A stretch of 64,000 nucleotides of DNA from Brachionus rotundiformis (GCA_016802295.1 JAESIW010000180.1:2474039-2538038); one strand, 5' to 3'. Positions 1 through 13,057 are shown, numbered from the stretch's first letter. The notes: a model not told the origin generated them from the sequence alone. Translations and numbers: made by a program.

Positions 1-77
1 CTTATGAGGATGTGCCGTCTATTGTAAGTGTTGGTAATGATCAAAACCGACCACAATCGTCATCTTGCAGCTGTTAG
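1..77 (+). CDS. Possible 3' end of an unidentified gene (partial)
   Basis: The window opens in a reading frame (codons from base 3) that runs 24 codons to a TAG at 75-77 and ends in a Ser/Cys-rich tail, SSSCSC. A polyadenylation-like AATAAA follows about 50 bases later, and the sequence then becomes pure AT-rich intergenic DNA. The codon composition (mixed, with CGA, CCA and TGC) looks more like exon than the surrounding DNA. A cysteine-rich C-terminal tail would fit a lipid-anchored or receptor tail, but nothing identifies the family. This could equally be chance; the upstream sequence is needed. Confidence 0.3.
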   Translation, partial: YEDVPSIVSVGNDQNRPQSSSCSC

Positions 78-1509
78 CCAACTTAAACAACATTTTTCCT
101 ATTTACTTTGTTCGATTTTTATAAAAATAAAGAAAAAATTTACATTTTTTTATATTTGGTTACATTCAGTTTTATACTGACCCTTTTTTTTCATTATTTT
201 CTTTAACATTATTTTGAGCGAAATTTTTAATTAACAAAAATGTCATAAATATTAGTAAAAATTTAAAAAAATTTAATTTTTTTATTATTTAATTAGAACG
301 ACACAATAATTAAGATTAATTAATATTGTGTTTAGCTCGGATATTTTTTGTCAATTTGCAAAAAAAAGACTAAGATATAAAAATTTAATTATCTTTTTTA
401 AATCTAATATAAAAAGCACTAATTAGTTCGATTATGGTAATTTTTCAATAGAATTCCATTTTCTAAGATCCCAAATATTCATTTTTTACTATTCACTCAA
501 AAATAGGTTAAAACAAAATCACTACCATACAATCGACACAATTTATTTAGCATTTTAAATTTATTTTTATATTCCTAAATTAAAAATAAAGTTTCAAAAT
601 TTTTAAATGAATTTTCAAAATTCCTTGCACCAGCTTTCAAAAAATTTTTTAAAACTTTTTAACAATCATTTTTTAGTGCATTCTAATTATTCGAATTTGA
701 CCATCTTTGTCCCAATTTTTACTCAGTCGAATGCAGTCGCCTCTGTATTATTGCTTTATAAAATCATTAAATAATTGAATTAGTAAATCTATAAATAAAG
801 AATTTTTCACACCGATCTTTATTTGTAAATTTATCGATTAATTCATTTAAAATAAGGCAAATAAAAAGTGGGTTTTTGGCTAATTTTTGTAAATTTTAGC
901 AATTTTTTTAAATATACTTGAAAAAAGTTATTACGTAATTTTATAAGTTTTTGAGTAAAATCATTGTAAAATAGTTTTTTTTTTTTAAATAAAATTTATA
1001 AATAATAAGCTTAAAAAACGAAAAAAATGAAAAATGTGAAGCAATTAAACTTTTGATTTTTTATTAGGGAATCCTTTTTATCCATTGATCAAGTGATCAC
1101 CAATACCATCTTAGTTAATTCGGAAACATTAAAAAATCAAGGAACGTGGAACAAAAAAAATTAAAAAGAATAATTGAATCAATAAATCAAAATTTTTGTT
1201 TAAATGGTCATAATAAAAAAATATTTAAATAAGACTTAAAAATTCTTTTATAAAATATAAATTAATTGCAAAAAAAAATCCAAAAGGATATTTTAATGGT
1301 CAAAAATTAAACAATACAATTTAAAAACTAGAAAGAAATTTAAGGTAAGTGATATGAGATTATATAAATTAGATTTTATTGAACAACAATACTTAGTATA
1401 TAAAAATTTAGTGATAAATTAATTATTATTTATTATTTTTAAAAAACGAAATTTTCCTAAGAATTAATTGAATCTTATAAAAAAATATCTATATATGAAT
1501 TATAAATTT

Positions 1510-1800
1510 GAACAATTTTTTCGTCGCCTTGCTCTTTTTTCAACTGGACTTGAGAGCAGCACCATAAACAGCGCCACTCATCCGACACAAGGCTGTTATC
1601 TCGTCAACTATTCAGACTAGCTTGGAACCAACTTTTCTCTCACTTGAGAAAAGTCTTAATTTAAGGCTGCCAAAACTGTACAGCAGATTCCCGCTCCTTT
1701 TAGATTCTAGCGGCAGTCTCATACGACAAGACTTGAACAAAAGCTCGTAGGTCTTTGTACACGCCATACAGCTCTTTTATGCAGACTACATGAAAAACCA
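1510..1800. other. GC-richer island of unknown origin in AT-rich intergenic DNA
   Basis: About 290 bases of balanced composition stand out sharply from the 78-2466 intergenic stretch, which is otherwise A/T runs. On the + strand an open stretch of about 57 codons lies within it (roughly 1563-1740), interrupted by stops on both sides; the minus strand also has a partly open frame. Neither translation resembles a family I recognise. The composition is like that of the LINE fragment near 41.3-41.8 kb, so a decayed mobile element is the likeliest explanation. The remainder of 78-2466 shows nothing I can identify. Confidence 0.3.
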
Positions 1801-2466
1801 CATACACATACATATCGTATTTATACCTTTTGTCTACATATGAATTATTTTAACAAATTTAAATAATTTACTTATTTTATTTATTAAAATTTAAAATGAA
1901 AGCCAGGTTGAGTAATTCAAATTTGAGCTTTGCTCAGGCAAGTGTCTCAAAAATCACCAACAAATCAGTTGAGCCTGTTTTCGCCAAATTAAATTTGTTT
2001 AAAGATACTTGTTTTATATTTTACAAATAAATTAAATAGCAGTGAAGAACATCAGACGTTTTTGTTTACTCAAAATTCAAATGATTTTTAGACTTCCAAA
2101 TTTATGAGTTTTGTTTTATCTAATTTTTACAACTCAAATAGAAATTTAAGAATCGTTAAAATAAACTAAAATAATTAAATTAAATTTGAAAATTATATCA
2201 AATAATAATTTAAAATATGTAATTTTTAGATATTAATTTTTGTTCCAAAATATTTCGGTTTATAAATAAAAATTAATATTTAAAATTATTCAAATAAACT
2301 CAAATAAAAATCAAAACAAAATTTTAAAATAATTAAGCAATACTTTATCAAAGCATGCAAATAATTTTTCAACATCTTAATTCAATGAATGCAAGACAAA
2401 AATCATAAAACAACAAAATTTAAAATAACTTTTTAGAATTTTAATTTACAAAAATTAGTTGAAAAA

Positions 2467-3097
2467 ATGTTTTCAATTGAACTCGGCGACATCACTGTTC
2501 ATAACATAAAACAATTAAAAAAAATAAACCAAGTAGTATTTCCAGTTTCTTACAATGACAAGTTTTATAAAGATGTTCTCGAGTTGGGTCCTTTGGCTAA
2601 ACTAGGTGATTAAAATTTTTTTAGTCCGATGACCACTTTGATTTTACATATCCAAATTAGCTTATTTTAATGACATTGTTGTTGGTGGTGTGTGCTGTCG
2701 AATCGATTTAAGCGAAAACAAACGAAGATTATATATCATGACTCTTGGTTGTCTGTCAGCTTACAGAAAATACGGAGTAGGTATGTCTTTTTATATCGTC
2801 ATAAAACAAAATAATTTGGAATAATTCTTAATAAAGGCAAACTAATGCTCAATCATGTTTTAGATTTTTGTGAAAAAGATGGAAATTTTGAGAGTGTTTA
2901 TCTGTAAGTTTAGAAAAAATCAAAAAACTTTAATAATTTAGAAATAATTGTTTAGCCACGTTCAAGTAAATAATGATGGTGCCATCGAGTTTTATAAAAA
3001 GTTTGGATTTGAAATAGTTGAGAGAAAAGAACAGTATTACAAAAGAATTGAGCCGGCTGATGCTTTTGTTTTAAAAAAATCACTTGATAAAAAATAG
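2467..3097 (+). CDS. NAA50: N-alpha-acetyltransferase 50 (NatE catalytic subunit)
   Basis: NAA50 is the GNAT-fold acetyltransferase that acetylates N-terminal methionines (Met-hydrophobic starts). In animals it associates with the NatA complex at the ribosome and supports sister-chromatid cohesion. Four exons are readable: 2467-2605, 2661-2780, 2837-2903 and 2956-3097, with GT/AG introns of 52-56 bases. The protein of about 155 residues begins MFSIELGDITVHNIKQLKK. It then carries the NAA50 hallmarks FPVSYNDKFYKDVLE, LYIMTLGCLSAYRK (acetyl-CoA-binding strand and loop) and EFYKKFGFEIVERK, and ends near KRIEPADAFVLKKSL. The length is slightly shorter than the human protein, as it lacks part of the C-terminal tail. 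An AATAAA follows at about 3143. It converges with the Slo2 gene, about 400 bases between stop codons. Confidence 0.96.
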
Positions 3098-3502
3098 GTG
3101 ATATAAGCCAATAATTTCTTTTTCGAATTTGACAGCCATTTAATAAATTCATAAAGGAATCAATATTTTTAATATGCTCTTAAAATTCAGATCAATTTAT
3201 TTTAAAAAAATTATTCTTATCCCTTAAGCTTTTTTACTAGCATTGGATTTTTTTCATTACATAACAAATAACCTTAAATAAAAAATTAAAATACAGGTAG
3301 AAAAATTTTCTTTATATAAGAAGCACCTAAATTTAAATTAATGACTAATTGTAATGTAAAATCTTATAAAAAATCATTGAATTAAAAATTGATTAGTTAA
3401 AATATTCTTTAAAAAATTGATAAAATTTTTATTTATAATACAAGTGATAAATAATTATTCAATAGATAAAATAAATTTTTTATAACAATTTTTTCACTCT
3501 AA

Positions 3503-6500
3503 TTAGAGTTCACTATTAATTGAGGCTAATTTTGACGTAATTTTTTCATTTGGTCCGAAATATGTCATTAAATTTTTTGAATGCAAACTCTCAAGTAACT
3601 TGAATTCATCTAGTTCCAAAATTGTTTGATGTTGCTTCTTCTGATCATGTCCAAAGTTACTTGATTGTTTAGAAATTTTTCTATTATGACTGTTATCTCG
3701 GTACAAATTGTCAAGAGAGAATCTTTTTCTTGGGCCATCAGTGATGGTACGAGGATCTTCCCAGGTTTCATTTATAGAGTTCATAGAGGTTGGTAGCGAA
3801 AATGTTTCCAGATAATCCAACGATTCAGCTGGATTTTCTTCGTCTATGTCATATAAATTGTGAGATTTGATAGAAACTTGACCAGGGGGCTTAGTTGCGT
3901 ATTCAGGATTTGAGTTTTTGGTCAATGGATTAGATGCACCGGGTTTTAATAAGTAAACAATGTCTCCTGGTTTTAAAAAAACGTCACAATTTGGATTTAT
4001 CAACACATATGAAAATATTTCTGATTGATCTTCAAAATTTGCGTATTTATCAGGATCGATTCCGAGCTTGTTCATTTTCAATAATATCATTTGTTGAATG
4101 TCTTGTTTTGACTTTAAATTAAAAAATTTTATTACAAATAAATAAAAAATTTTAATTTTATTTTTATAAAATTTTAATTACAGAAACTCTGGTGTACTTA
4201 GAATTCTGACTCTGAGTTCGGTAGAGCCCGATTGGAATCTCTCCAGTGGTTGTAACCAACTTTTTATACAAATTGCCATAAGTCTTTAACCACATATCTT
4301 CTTCAGTCAAAGGAATTGATGTTAAATTTCCTGAACCTTTCAGAATATATTTTCTTAACTTGATCTATTATTTTTTTTTATTAATAAAAAAATTTACCTG
4401 GCGATTGGCTGATACCTATCAGAAGTCTCAACAGCTCAATGAGATATGGCTTACCAAAAGTTTGGTAAAGTAAAGTATCTATCATAGATGCACTAAATAC
4501 ATGTCCAGAAGCAAAAGGCAGCCTAAACATATAGGCCATATTCGAAGATGTGTCTTTAATTGTCTGATAATTAAATTAAAAATTTGTTTTCCAATTTTCA
4601 AAAAGGTTTAAATTACTTCTTTGGCCCTGAATTTCATAAATCTTATGTTCGTTGCCTTGGTTAGCTCTGAAACAACTTTTATCTTAGGAAAGAGGCGGTA
4701 CAAATTCTGCACAGAGACAATGTTTGTGCAGTCCGTAAGAGAGTCGTCATTTATGTGGGTGTTTTTCTCAGGGGAAACTACAACAACAGTGTCCGAGTCC
4801 ATAATCCCGGCTTTTAATATAGTACTTATGTTATTAATGCTTCCTTGCATCCAGTATACCAGAGGAAAACAACTTATTGATTCTAAGAACTCAATTGTTG
4901 GTCTAAAAGAAGAATTTTTGAAAAGAAATTATAAAAAAATAATCTTTGACTTACGGATTTTCTAATAGTAAAACAATCGGCCTAAGAAACATAATCGATC
5001 TAACCTGAGCACGTAATGGTAAAATAAAATTAAATAAACCATTTGTGGCAAATTCGGCTACTACCAAAATGGACTTATTCTTCCACTTGTAATCAGAAGC
5101 TTGAGTAAAAGTCTTGTGATCGCATTTTTTGTTTAACTCCAAACAGCATAAATGACTTGGATGCTTGAGCAATTTACATAAGGTTGGATTACAGCCAATG
5201 TACAATGGATTTGGTGGTTTACCAATTATTAAACTGATTTAATTTAAAATTTTAAAAAACATTAAAATTAATAAATTTTATTTATATACTCAACATTTTT
5301 GGAATCTTGATCATCGATGCGAGTTTGAGGCTCAAATGATTGTCTTGTGTCACTTGAATCGTCCTTATTTGATTGATATTCAGGTGCATCCATAAACTCT
5401 TCTGCATGCGCTTCCAAAACCTTTCAAATTCATTTAATTAAAATCAAAAAAATTAAGTTTCTTATTAAATTTTTATTACATTGTAAGTTTCATTTGAATT
5501 CTCTTCATTGGATCTCTCATTAGCCTTCCTTCTCATTGTCAAATCTGGACCAGAAACTAAAAGAGTTTGACATAAATCTTCAACAGCAACTTTTTTAAGA
5601 AACACATTTAAAAACATCATTAAGAAAGTTTATTTTTAAACTAAAACTAATTAGCTTTAGAATAAAATGCTCTCATTAGGGAAGGCTAACAATTAAGGAC
5701 TATATGAGAACATTTATGCAATACCAAGTAATTTACATAATTTGACCCGTGCAGCTTTCCAGTTGTAATTTTCCTCTTTAACCAGACTAATGTAAAAACA
5801 GGTATCGTGTGGCTCTATTTCATAATTAGGTCCAGGATTGAGTAAAATGTATTTATTAATAAAATTAGTGCTTTGTAAGTTATTGCTTAGTTTTATATGA
5901 TCATCGTGTTTGTTGTTAGAACTCAAATGCTGCCTTGATGAGGCAACTGAAATCCTTGGTCTCGCTTTAGCGATTCCGATTAAACACACATTATATCTTA
6001 AATTAATTTATTTAGACACTTAATTGGATTTAATTATTTTAATTTTTTAACTAAAATTTTTAGAATCATACTAAAAATTGATTACATAAATAGAAATGAA
6101 TAATTCAAGGACATTTACTTTTTATGGGCTGTAAAAGAAGCTTCACCAAATGACTTTCCAATAAATTCTTGAAAAAATTTGCTGTTCTCAGCTATTATCG
6201 AATGAATTTCATTACCAGCTAATTTCGAGTAATGTTCATTCCAATTATCCAAATCATTTTCTTCTTTTTGATGACTAAATTTAAAATAATAATTTAGATA
6301 AAAAATAATTGTTAAGATTACATATTTGTTGATTTATGAAGTAAAAGGGTTATCAGTGTTGAAATGCCAGGACATAAACAATTGTTGGCCAAAAGAGCAT
6401 ATTTGAACTCATCTTCACATACTAAATATTCAGCAAATTTAATGTTTATTTTATTTTCTGGTCGAAAAAGTTGGACAAATTGTGGTGTTTGTGGAGCAAA

Positions 6501-8400
6501 GTCTTTGATTGCCCAAGAGCGCAAAATACTGTGCTGATCGGCCAAATCTTTGTTAATACCCCTTGAAGCCTTGAGAATATCAGTAGAAAATATTTTTGGA
6601 CAATTAAGAATTTATTACTATTATGAAAACTGCTTTAGCCTGATGAACCCTTATGAATAAATTTTCACTTTAAATTTTTTATCTTTAAAACTATTTGTTT
6701 TACTTGGCTCTTTCCAAATCATTGTCTCTCAATGCTGATCCATGAATGTAAAAGACTCGCTGCTTCCATAATGGTGTATGTAAAAGACTACGCAATTGAA
6801 TATCGAGCTCCGAAGAAGACAAAAGTATGGTATGGATCGACTTAAAATAATAAGAGTATCAAATTTTTATTAATTTATTGAATGAATAATCAAATAAAAA
6901 ATATTTATATAAAAATATTCACTTGATTTTTTCTATGAGCATAAAATTCATTCAAGAAATCAAATATCAAATCGTACTGTAAAGCAGTGGAGCATACAAC
7001 TATGTGTCTTTCATGAGCAGCTCGGTGATTACCTTAAGATTAAAAAGTAAGCTTAAAAATTCATTAATGAATATTTACTGTATGACGCTCCGAGGTTTTG
7101 TCTTTCGAACCAAAGAGATGCTAAATGTTCCAACTTAAAATAAAAAATTAAAAAAAAATTTTTCCAATTTTTTAAATTTTACTTGAGTTGGCACGACAAC
7201 TAATGCAACTATAATCATCACTGCCATAAAAAGTTTTGCTGGCCAAGCACTTGGAGTTATGTCACCTAATCATTCAAATAGATAAAATCATTGGCAAGAA
7301 AAATAATTTTTTTACCATAGCCAACAGTGCTTTAATAAAAATATTTTTTCTTTGATTATTATTAACATTTAACTTTACCTGAAAGTTATAATAATGTAGT
7401 AAAGTGAATCGAAAAGCGAAATCGACTTCTTTGGGTTGGCCCGTTGCAAATGGTGAAAACCACACGAGCTTTTGGTAATTGTAAAAAATATGAGCAAACA
7501 AGTTTTTACTTTACCTTGTGAATATCAAACAAGAAAAAAGTGTTCCCAGAGATATAAGATGCTGTCCAATAACTGAGTTGTGATGCTTTATGTTTATATT
7601 ATTAAAATCTCTCTTTTAAATATTTAAAATTGTTATGTTTTAGATAAAAATGAAATATTATAAGTTTATTACGAATATATAGTTCAGAAGACGCTTTAAA
7701 AGCCAGCAATTTAGAAAAACAGGGATGTAAATACCTCTGGCTTTAGGTACACAGTACTAAAAAAATTATTTAAAAAAAATTATATTTTTATTTTTAAAAA
7801 ATTCTAAATAAATACTTCAATTATCCAAGGAATCGTTGTTATTAGTTCGATAAACAAAAATATATCTTTTATTCGATCAAAAAAATTACCCTTTAAAAAA
7901 TTTTTTCTAATTTGATTATTTAAATTTATTTTAAATAAAATTACATTATAGCATAAAAAAAAATAAAAAATAGTTTCAAATAAGCCATATATGGCAATAG
8001 CTAGCTGAATATTGCGTATAATTGGATCTCTCTTTACAAAAAAAATATTATTCCAATCGATTGAATTAGAATCGGACAAATTGGGAAAATCGGTCAAATT
8101 TTGATCAAAAAGATCAATCGATGGAACAGGGTCTCTATTACAAATTTATTAAAAAAGTTATATATTTTATTATTTAAAAAAAAACCTTATTAGCTTGTGA
8201 CTCATAAGGAAAGTGTAATCGGGAGCATTCGGGTCCATAACTACTTCCACCACATACAAAACACATGTCATCAATTTTAATATTAGGTTAAAAATACGAA
8301 ATTTGATGGCCTTGCTGTGGTCCTTGATGAACCAAATTTCCAATTTTTCTTTGAATGTTTTGTCCGATGCATACTTAAGCCTTTGACAGTGTATTCTCAT
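3503..8400 (-). CDS. KCNT: Slo2/KCNT sodium-activated potassium channel alpha subunit
   Basis: A multi-exon gene for a Slo2-type (Slack/KCNT) K+ channel: a tetrameric plasma-membrane channel opened by intracellular Na+ and voltage that sets firing and resting potential. Exons checked base by base with GT/AG borders and matching phases are 8186-8400, 7816-8134, 7673-7756, 7515-7612, 7379-7468, 7316-7329, 7183-7265, 7079-7133, 6923-7032, 6704-6840, 6619-6649 and 6322-6569. Further exons run through 5714-5989, about 4950-5205, 4608-4850 and about 4195-4340 to the last at 3503-4090. S1 follows KFRIFNLILKLMTCVLYVVE, S4/S5 lies around IYIPVFLNCWLLKRLL, the pore is ITFSTVGYGDITPSAWPAK, then S6, then RCK1 (HIVVCSTALQYDLIFDF) and RCK2. 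Slo2 signatures include SWAIKDFAPQTP, YILLNPGPN and GEIPIGLYRTQ. An in-frame TAA directly precedes ATG 8400. The C-terminal tail is short relative to vertebrates. A minus-strand AATAAA lies near 3430. Confidence 0.95.
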
Positions 8401-11289
8401 TTATTTGGCTTTAATTTTTACCACATCAAATTGATTTCTGTTCGATAGTTATTATACTTAAGTCAATTTTTTCTTTTCACTATAAATAAAGAAATATTTT
8501 ATTCTATTTTCTTAATTAATTGATATGAATTTTTTAGTTTGCTTTGCATAACAAAGCAATGAAATAAAAACTGGTTCGAATTCTTCATCTATTTCGTTTC
8601 CTTGATAGCTATCTTCATTATAATTTCAACAATAAATAGATGAGAAAAAAGTTTATTACAAATTCTAAGCCCCATATTAAGATAAACCCTCGCATCTTTC
8701 AGTTTTAAATTGAATGCTTTTTTTTTATCTCAGCTAAAGCTTTCTTTAAAACATATTGTTTGTAATCAAATATGTTTTTTTTGGAGAAGAAGTTTCAAAT
8801 TTTGAGTTTTGATGAATATTTTGGAAAGAATTAGTTCTGTGAAACTATCAATATTGGATGTTGGAATAAGGTATTGCGTGCAATCAATTCAATATGCTAA
8901 AAAACGTGGTAATTAAATTACAGAATTGACTTCAAGTGTTCAAAGAAATAAAGTTATTGAAAAGATTTATGAAAGTCGAGAGTGCACCGCTTCTAAATTT
9001 AATTTGTCTAATTAGCTTAGAAATCCAAGTGTTAAACTCTGAGCCTAGAATTTTTTTATTTATTTTTTTTATTAAATTAAAATATTTGAAAAAATAATTT
9101 TCTATATTTAATAGAAAATAAAAATGAATAAAAACAATAAGAATTGTTAGTTATTTATAAAATACTGTAACGTGTCTGTTTAAACGCATTTTGGCCGGAA
9201 TAATATGTGAACCAATAATCCCTTAAACTTACCTTTATAAGAAATTTGATATTATATGCGAGCAAACAGGCACGCAATAAAATAAACATCAACAGACAAT
9301 AGAATGAAGGCGGTAAAAAATACTGATAAATTAGCTAAATCTCGTTAAAAATATTTCATCAATTAATTTTCTATTAAATTAAAAAATTTGACAAACTAAA
9401 GATTTAATGTTGAATGTTAGCATTTTAAGATCCAAAATAAATAAAAAAAACTACTAAGAAAATTTAATTGGTATAGAATACTACCAATATTCAAATATTA
9501 TTAAAATTAAAAATATTTAAATAATCAATATTTATTAAATTTATCTTAAATTTTAAAAGTAAAAACAATGTTGGTATTGCTTAAACAAATTAAATCATTT
9601 TTTTCAACATATTAATTGAGTTGGTAATAAAAAAACAGATAATATTTGAAAAATAAATTCTATTAAGGTCCTATTTCCATTTAGAATTAATTATCGTTTA
9701 AGATTAATGGTTTTTATACAAAGAATTCGTTAAATTATTTATTAATGCGAGAATTGAGTATAAAACATGATAAATTATTATGGATAATGGGTGTTAGGAT
9801 CGATACAGTTTTAAAATTCTACTCTACTAATTTAAGTCATATTATCTCTTTATTTGATTAATAGGCTAAGATTTACATAAAATTGCTTTATTTAATTTAT
9901 TTATTATTTCAATGAACGCCTTTTAGGCTATGTAAAAAAATATTTAAAATAAAATATAAATAGAGATAAATGGTACAATTTAAAAATTTCGAGTGCCAAA
10001 TTTAATAAAATTTAATAAAAAATAAATTTCTTAATTTAGTTATATTAAATCTAAAAAAAACGCTAAATTGATTCAATTCGGTAAAAATAGCATTATAAAA
10101 ATCGTAAAAATTAGACTCATAACTGACAAAAAGAAATAATTTCTTAAGCAATAAACAGGAAATCAATATAATATTTTTAATTATCATCGTTAAATATTTG
10201 ATAAAATAAATAGTCAACTGACATAATAGTCAATTATTTAGCTAAAACTAGAATAGAATTCCAATTCGGTATTTATAAAGAAATTTTTGCTGTTTAGCAA
10301 TAAAATAAAAATTTGGATAAATCGAAATGAATATAATTCCATATATAAATAAACAACTAGGCTTTAATAGAATACTAATCCAAGTCAGAACTTTTGTTGG
10401 ATTTCTAAACGAAAATAAACTTAGTATTTGCTAAAAACATATGCATCATAAATGAGAAAATCATTAGCTTTCTCTATCAGATCACTTTAAGGCACATTAT
10501 TTTGTACTTAGGGTTCCTTAAAAATATTTAATCTGTTAAATTCAATTACAGATTCTTAGTAATAAATAAATTTAAAATTTATTTCGAAATTTTTATTTAT
10601 TAAAGATACGCTGGGACTTACCAGCTTTTTGAACTAATTAAAGAATTTATCTTATTGAAGTGATTTTGATACATTGCATCACATGATTTGTTTGAGCGTT
10701 TTTGTTTAAAAAATCGTAAAATATCAAATATAAAAAATTAATTTTCTTCAAATTCTCTTAAGTGTGTTGAATTAAGAACTCGCGCTTAGTTCCATTTTGA
10801 TATTTGTGTTCTGAAAGTTGCTCGTAAGAAGAAAAAAAATCAATTTTAACTAATTGAAAATTTTGATTATTGAAGTAAGTTGAAACAACTAGTTTGCCTA
10901 ATTTTAATTAATTACCATATATGAGCAAACACATAAACACATATACAAAATTATTTGATTTAGAAATGGCATAATCTGTAATCTTGGATAAATATATACT
11001 TATAATAGAAAAGGAATTGAAAATAAAGATTATTTTAATATTTTTATTCAAATTTTGCTTCTAAATTATTTGATTTTATGGGAATTTCTTTAATTAAAAA
11101 AAACGTGTCTTTTATCATATTCACCTTAATGATGTCTTATTATATTGATTAAAATTAGCAAAAAACTAATTTAGACGAATAAGAAATTGATTAGATTATA
11201 TTTTATGTATTAAAAAAATCAAATTATTAAATTAAAATTAGTAAAAAAATGTATTTTAAAGTTATCTTATTTTGACCTAAAAATTTAAA

Positions 11290-11410
11290 CAGGATTTCTT
11301 TTTTTTACTATTTTTCTATGTGTTATGTACCTAGTAGTAGGCACATAACACATAGAAAAATCCACCTGCGCAAGTAAGTCTTGCTGTAGCTTATACATAT
11401 TATTATTTTT
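11290..11410 (+). repeat. Solo 3' tail of a non-LTR retrotransposon, with hairpin
   Basis: This segment matches the 3' tail of the LINE fragment at about 41820-41940. It shares the block TTTTTCTATGTGTTATGT, the GCAAG/GTCTTG..TGTAGCTTATA block and the terminal (TAT/ATT) run in the same order. Only the tail is present, as expected from a severely 5'-truncated (dead-on-arrival) insertion. Unlike the other copy, this one forms a near-perfect hairpin. The 18-base arm at 11311-11328 pairs fully with 11343-11360, and the 14-base spacer itself adds CCTA/TAGG pairing around a GTAG loop. Confidence 0.65.
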
Positions 11411-12017
11411 ATTAATTAGTAAATTCAATAGCTAATTAGTCAAATAATTAAAATATCCATCTTTTTTAAATTGAAAATATAAACAATAATTTAAAGCTAA
11501 ACAAATTACAAGTCTAATATTATATCTCATTTTTTAATGAATGATATTGATAATGATTTAGAAAGAATTTAGACCTGATATTTGATCCTTTATTTATCAA
11601 AAAGTATTAATAAATTAGCATTGATAATTTTGAATAGATTGATTATTAAATTTTAAAATCAAATTTATAGCTGTTCTATAGTTAATTGAAACTAAATTTT
11701 AGTAATTATGTTGACAGAATAAATTCATTATAAGTAAAGTGGCTTTTTATTCAAGTGAATGATTGATATTTCCTGTTTTTATTTATCCAAAGTAGTTGCC
11801 ATTGGTTTTAATCAATTTTAAACCAAAATTTTATGCGATTATAAACCTTCCTTAGTTTTTTTTAATTTCATTTAAAATTGATTAATGAATTTTTATTAAA
11901 ATTTTTTATTCTTCAAAATTTTTTTATAAATTGATTGCTTTGAAATGATTCAAATAAAAAGAAAATAACAGAAATATATTTTTGACTATTATTAAAATTT
12001 TATTTTTAATTTTTCAA

Positions 12018-12100
12018 TTTCGAGGTAGTGCCCTTGTCATGAAGACCGATTATGTACCACTTCATTCATTTTATTTTCATAAAAAAAATTTAAAAAGTAA
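12018..12100 (-). repeat. Solo 3' UTR copy of the LINE at 25.3-27.3 kb, inverted
   Basis: The reverse complement of this stretch aligns with 27280-27350, just after the broken LINE ORF. The shared core reads (minus strand) AATCGGTCTT.ATGACA.GGGCACTA, and the similarity continues through the ATGAAGTGGT/ATGGAGTGTT and T-rich blocks. No coding part is present, so it is best read as a 5'-truncated insertion of the same LINE family in the opposite orientation. The alignment was made by eye. Confidence 0.55.
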
Positions 12101-13057
12101 AACATTTAAATTAAATTAAATTTTCTGAATTAGAAATTAGAAAATCTGAAAAATAAATATTGAATGCTCGAATGTTGTTCAACATTGATATCTTGATCAA
12201 AAGCCATTTTTAAGTTGATTTACCGAGTGCTTTGAAATTGTTCGAGTTATATTTTTAACAGATAAATATTTAATAAAATAAATAGATTAAAGAAATATTT
12301 TAAATTATTAATAAAAGTTTTTTCTAATAATTAGTGAAGAAATTTGCTTAAGATTTATTTTTAATGACTGTTCCTAATTTATAAGCTTTAATTTAATCTA
12401 TCAATTATTTTATAATTTTCAAATAAATATTTATTATTATTTAAAAAACAAAAAATATTCTTTATTTATAAAGATTATCTTTTATCCTTAAAGCATTTGA
12501 TTTGTAAAAAACTTTTTGGAGTTATTAAATAGATAAAAAATTGGTTTTATTTTTAAATTTTATTTTAATAAAATAAATTTTCGATTATACTCTTCAGCTT
12601 TTAAACTGTTAGACAATTTTAACATCTTATAAGATAGAGAAGACCATAAAATAGTTTTTCTAAGAACAAAAATAGTTTTGATTCTCATAGAGAGTTTCGA
12701 ATTAAAAAAAAAAAACATATAACAGCTTTTTCAAGAGATGCTTTATACCCTTTTTATAAAAAAGTAAACCGATATAAAATAGATTTAAAACTTAAATTAT
12801 AATAACGATTCAGATTATATAAATAATTCTCACCGATTAAGATTGAAAAATAAGAAAATCGAACCAAAGTAACAGAAACTGTCTTTTTGATTGCCACACA
12901 TTTAAGAATATAATCGCGAAAATTTATTTTAAATTTTTTAAAAAATTTAGTCTCTTAAATAAATAAATAAATAAATTTTTTTATTTTTTAAATAAATAAG
13001 CTCGCTTTTTGTTTTTAAGTCACTATTCCTTTTTGATTAACATTTATTCTAGATGGT

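Larger units (their letters stand above)
8401..13057. other. Gene-free AT-rich stretch
   Basis: About 4.6 kb with no supportable gene. Open frames here (for example 10002-10217 on the minus strand) are long runs of Ile/Leu/Phe/Lys/Asn, as expected from random AT-rich DNA. Two retrotransposon-tail fragments (11290-11410 and 12018-12100) are listed separately. Around 8810-9010 the + strand has a slightly more protein-like frame with stops; I cannot assign it. The Slo2 promoter should lie just above 8400 but shows no motif I can defend. Confidence 0.6.

Noticed and set aside
2952..3152. Minus-strand open frame over the NAA50 last exon
   Set aside because: Shadow of the NAA50 coding strand.
8520..8600. 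GGTTCGAATTC near 8574, resembling a tRNA/Pol III B box
   Set aside because: No A box at the right distance and no acceptor-stem complementarity; likely chance.
8810..9010. Plus-strand frame from ATG near 8812 with a stop midway, looking slightly protein-like
   Set aside because: No family resemblance, stop codons, and no splice or neighbouring exon support.
10002..10217. Minus-strand open frame of 71 codons (and similar at 19260-19478)
   Set aside because: Almost only Ile, Leu, Phe, Lys, Asn, Tyr: the expected product of random AT-rich DNA.
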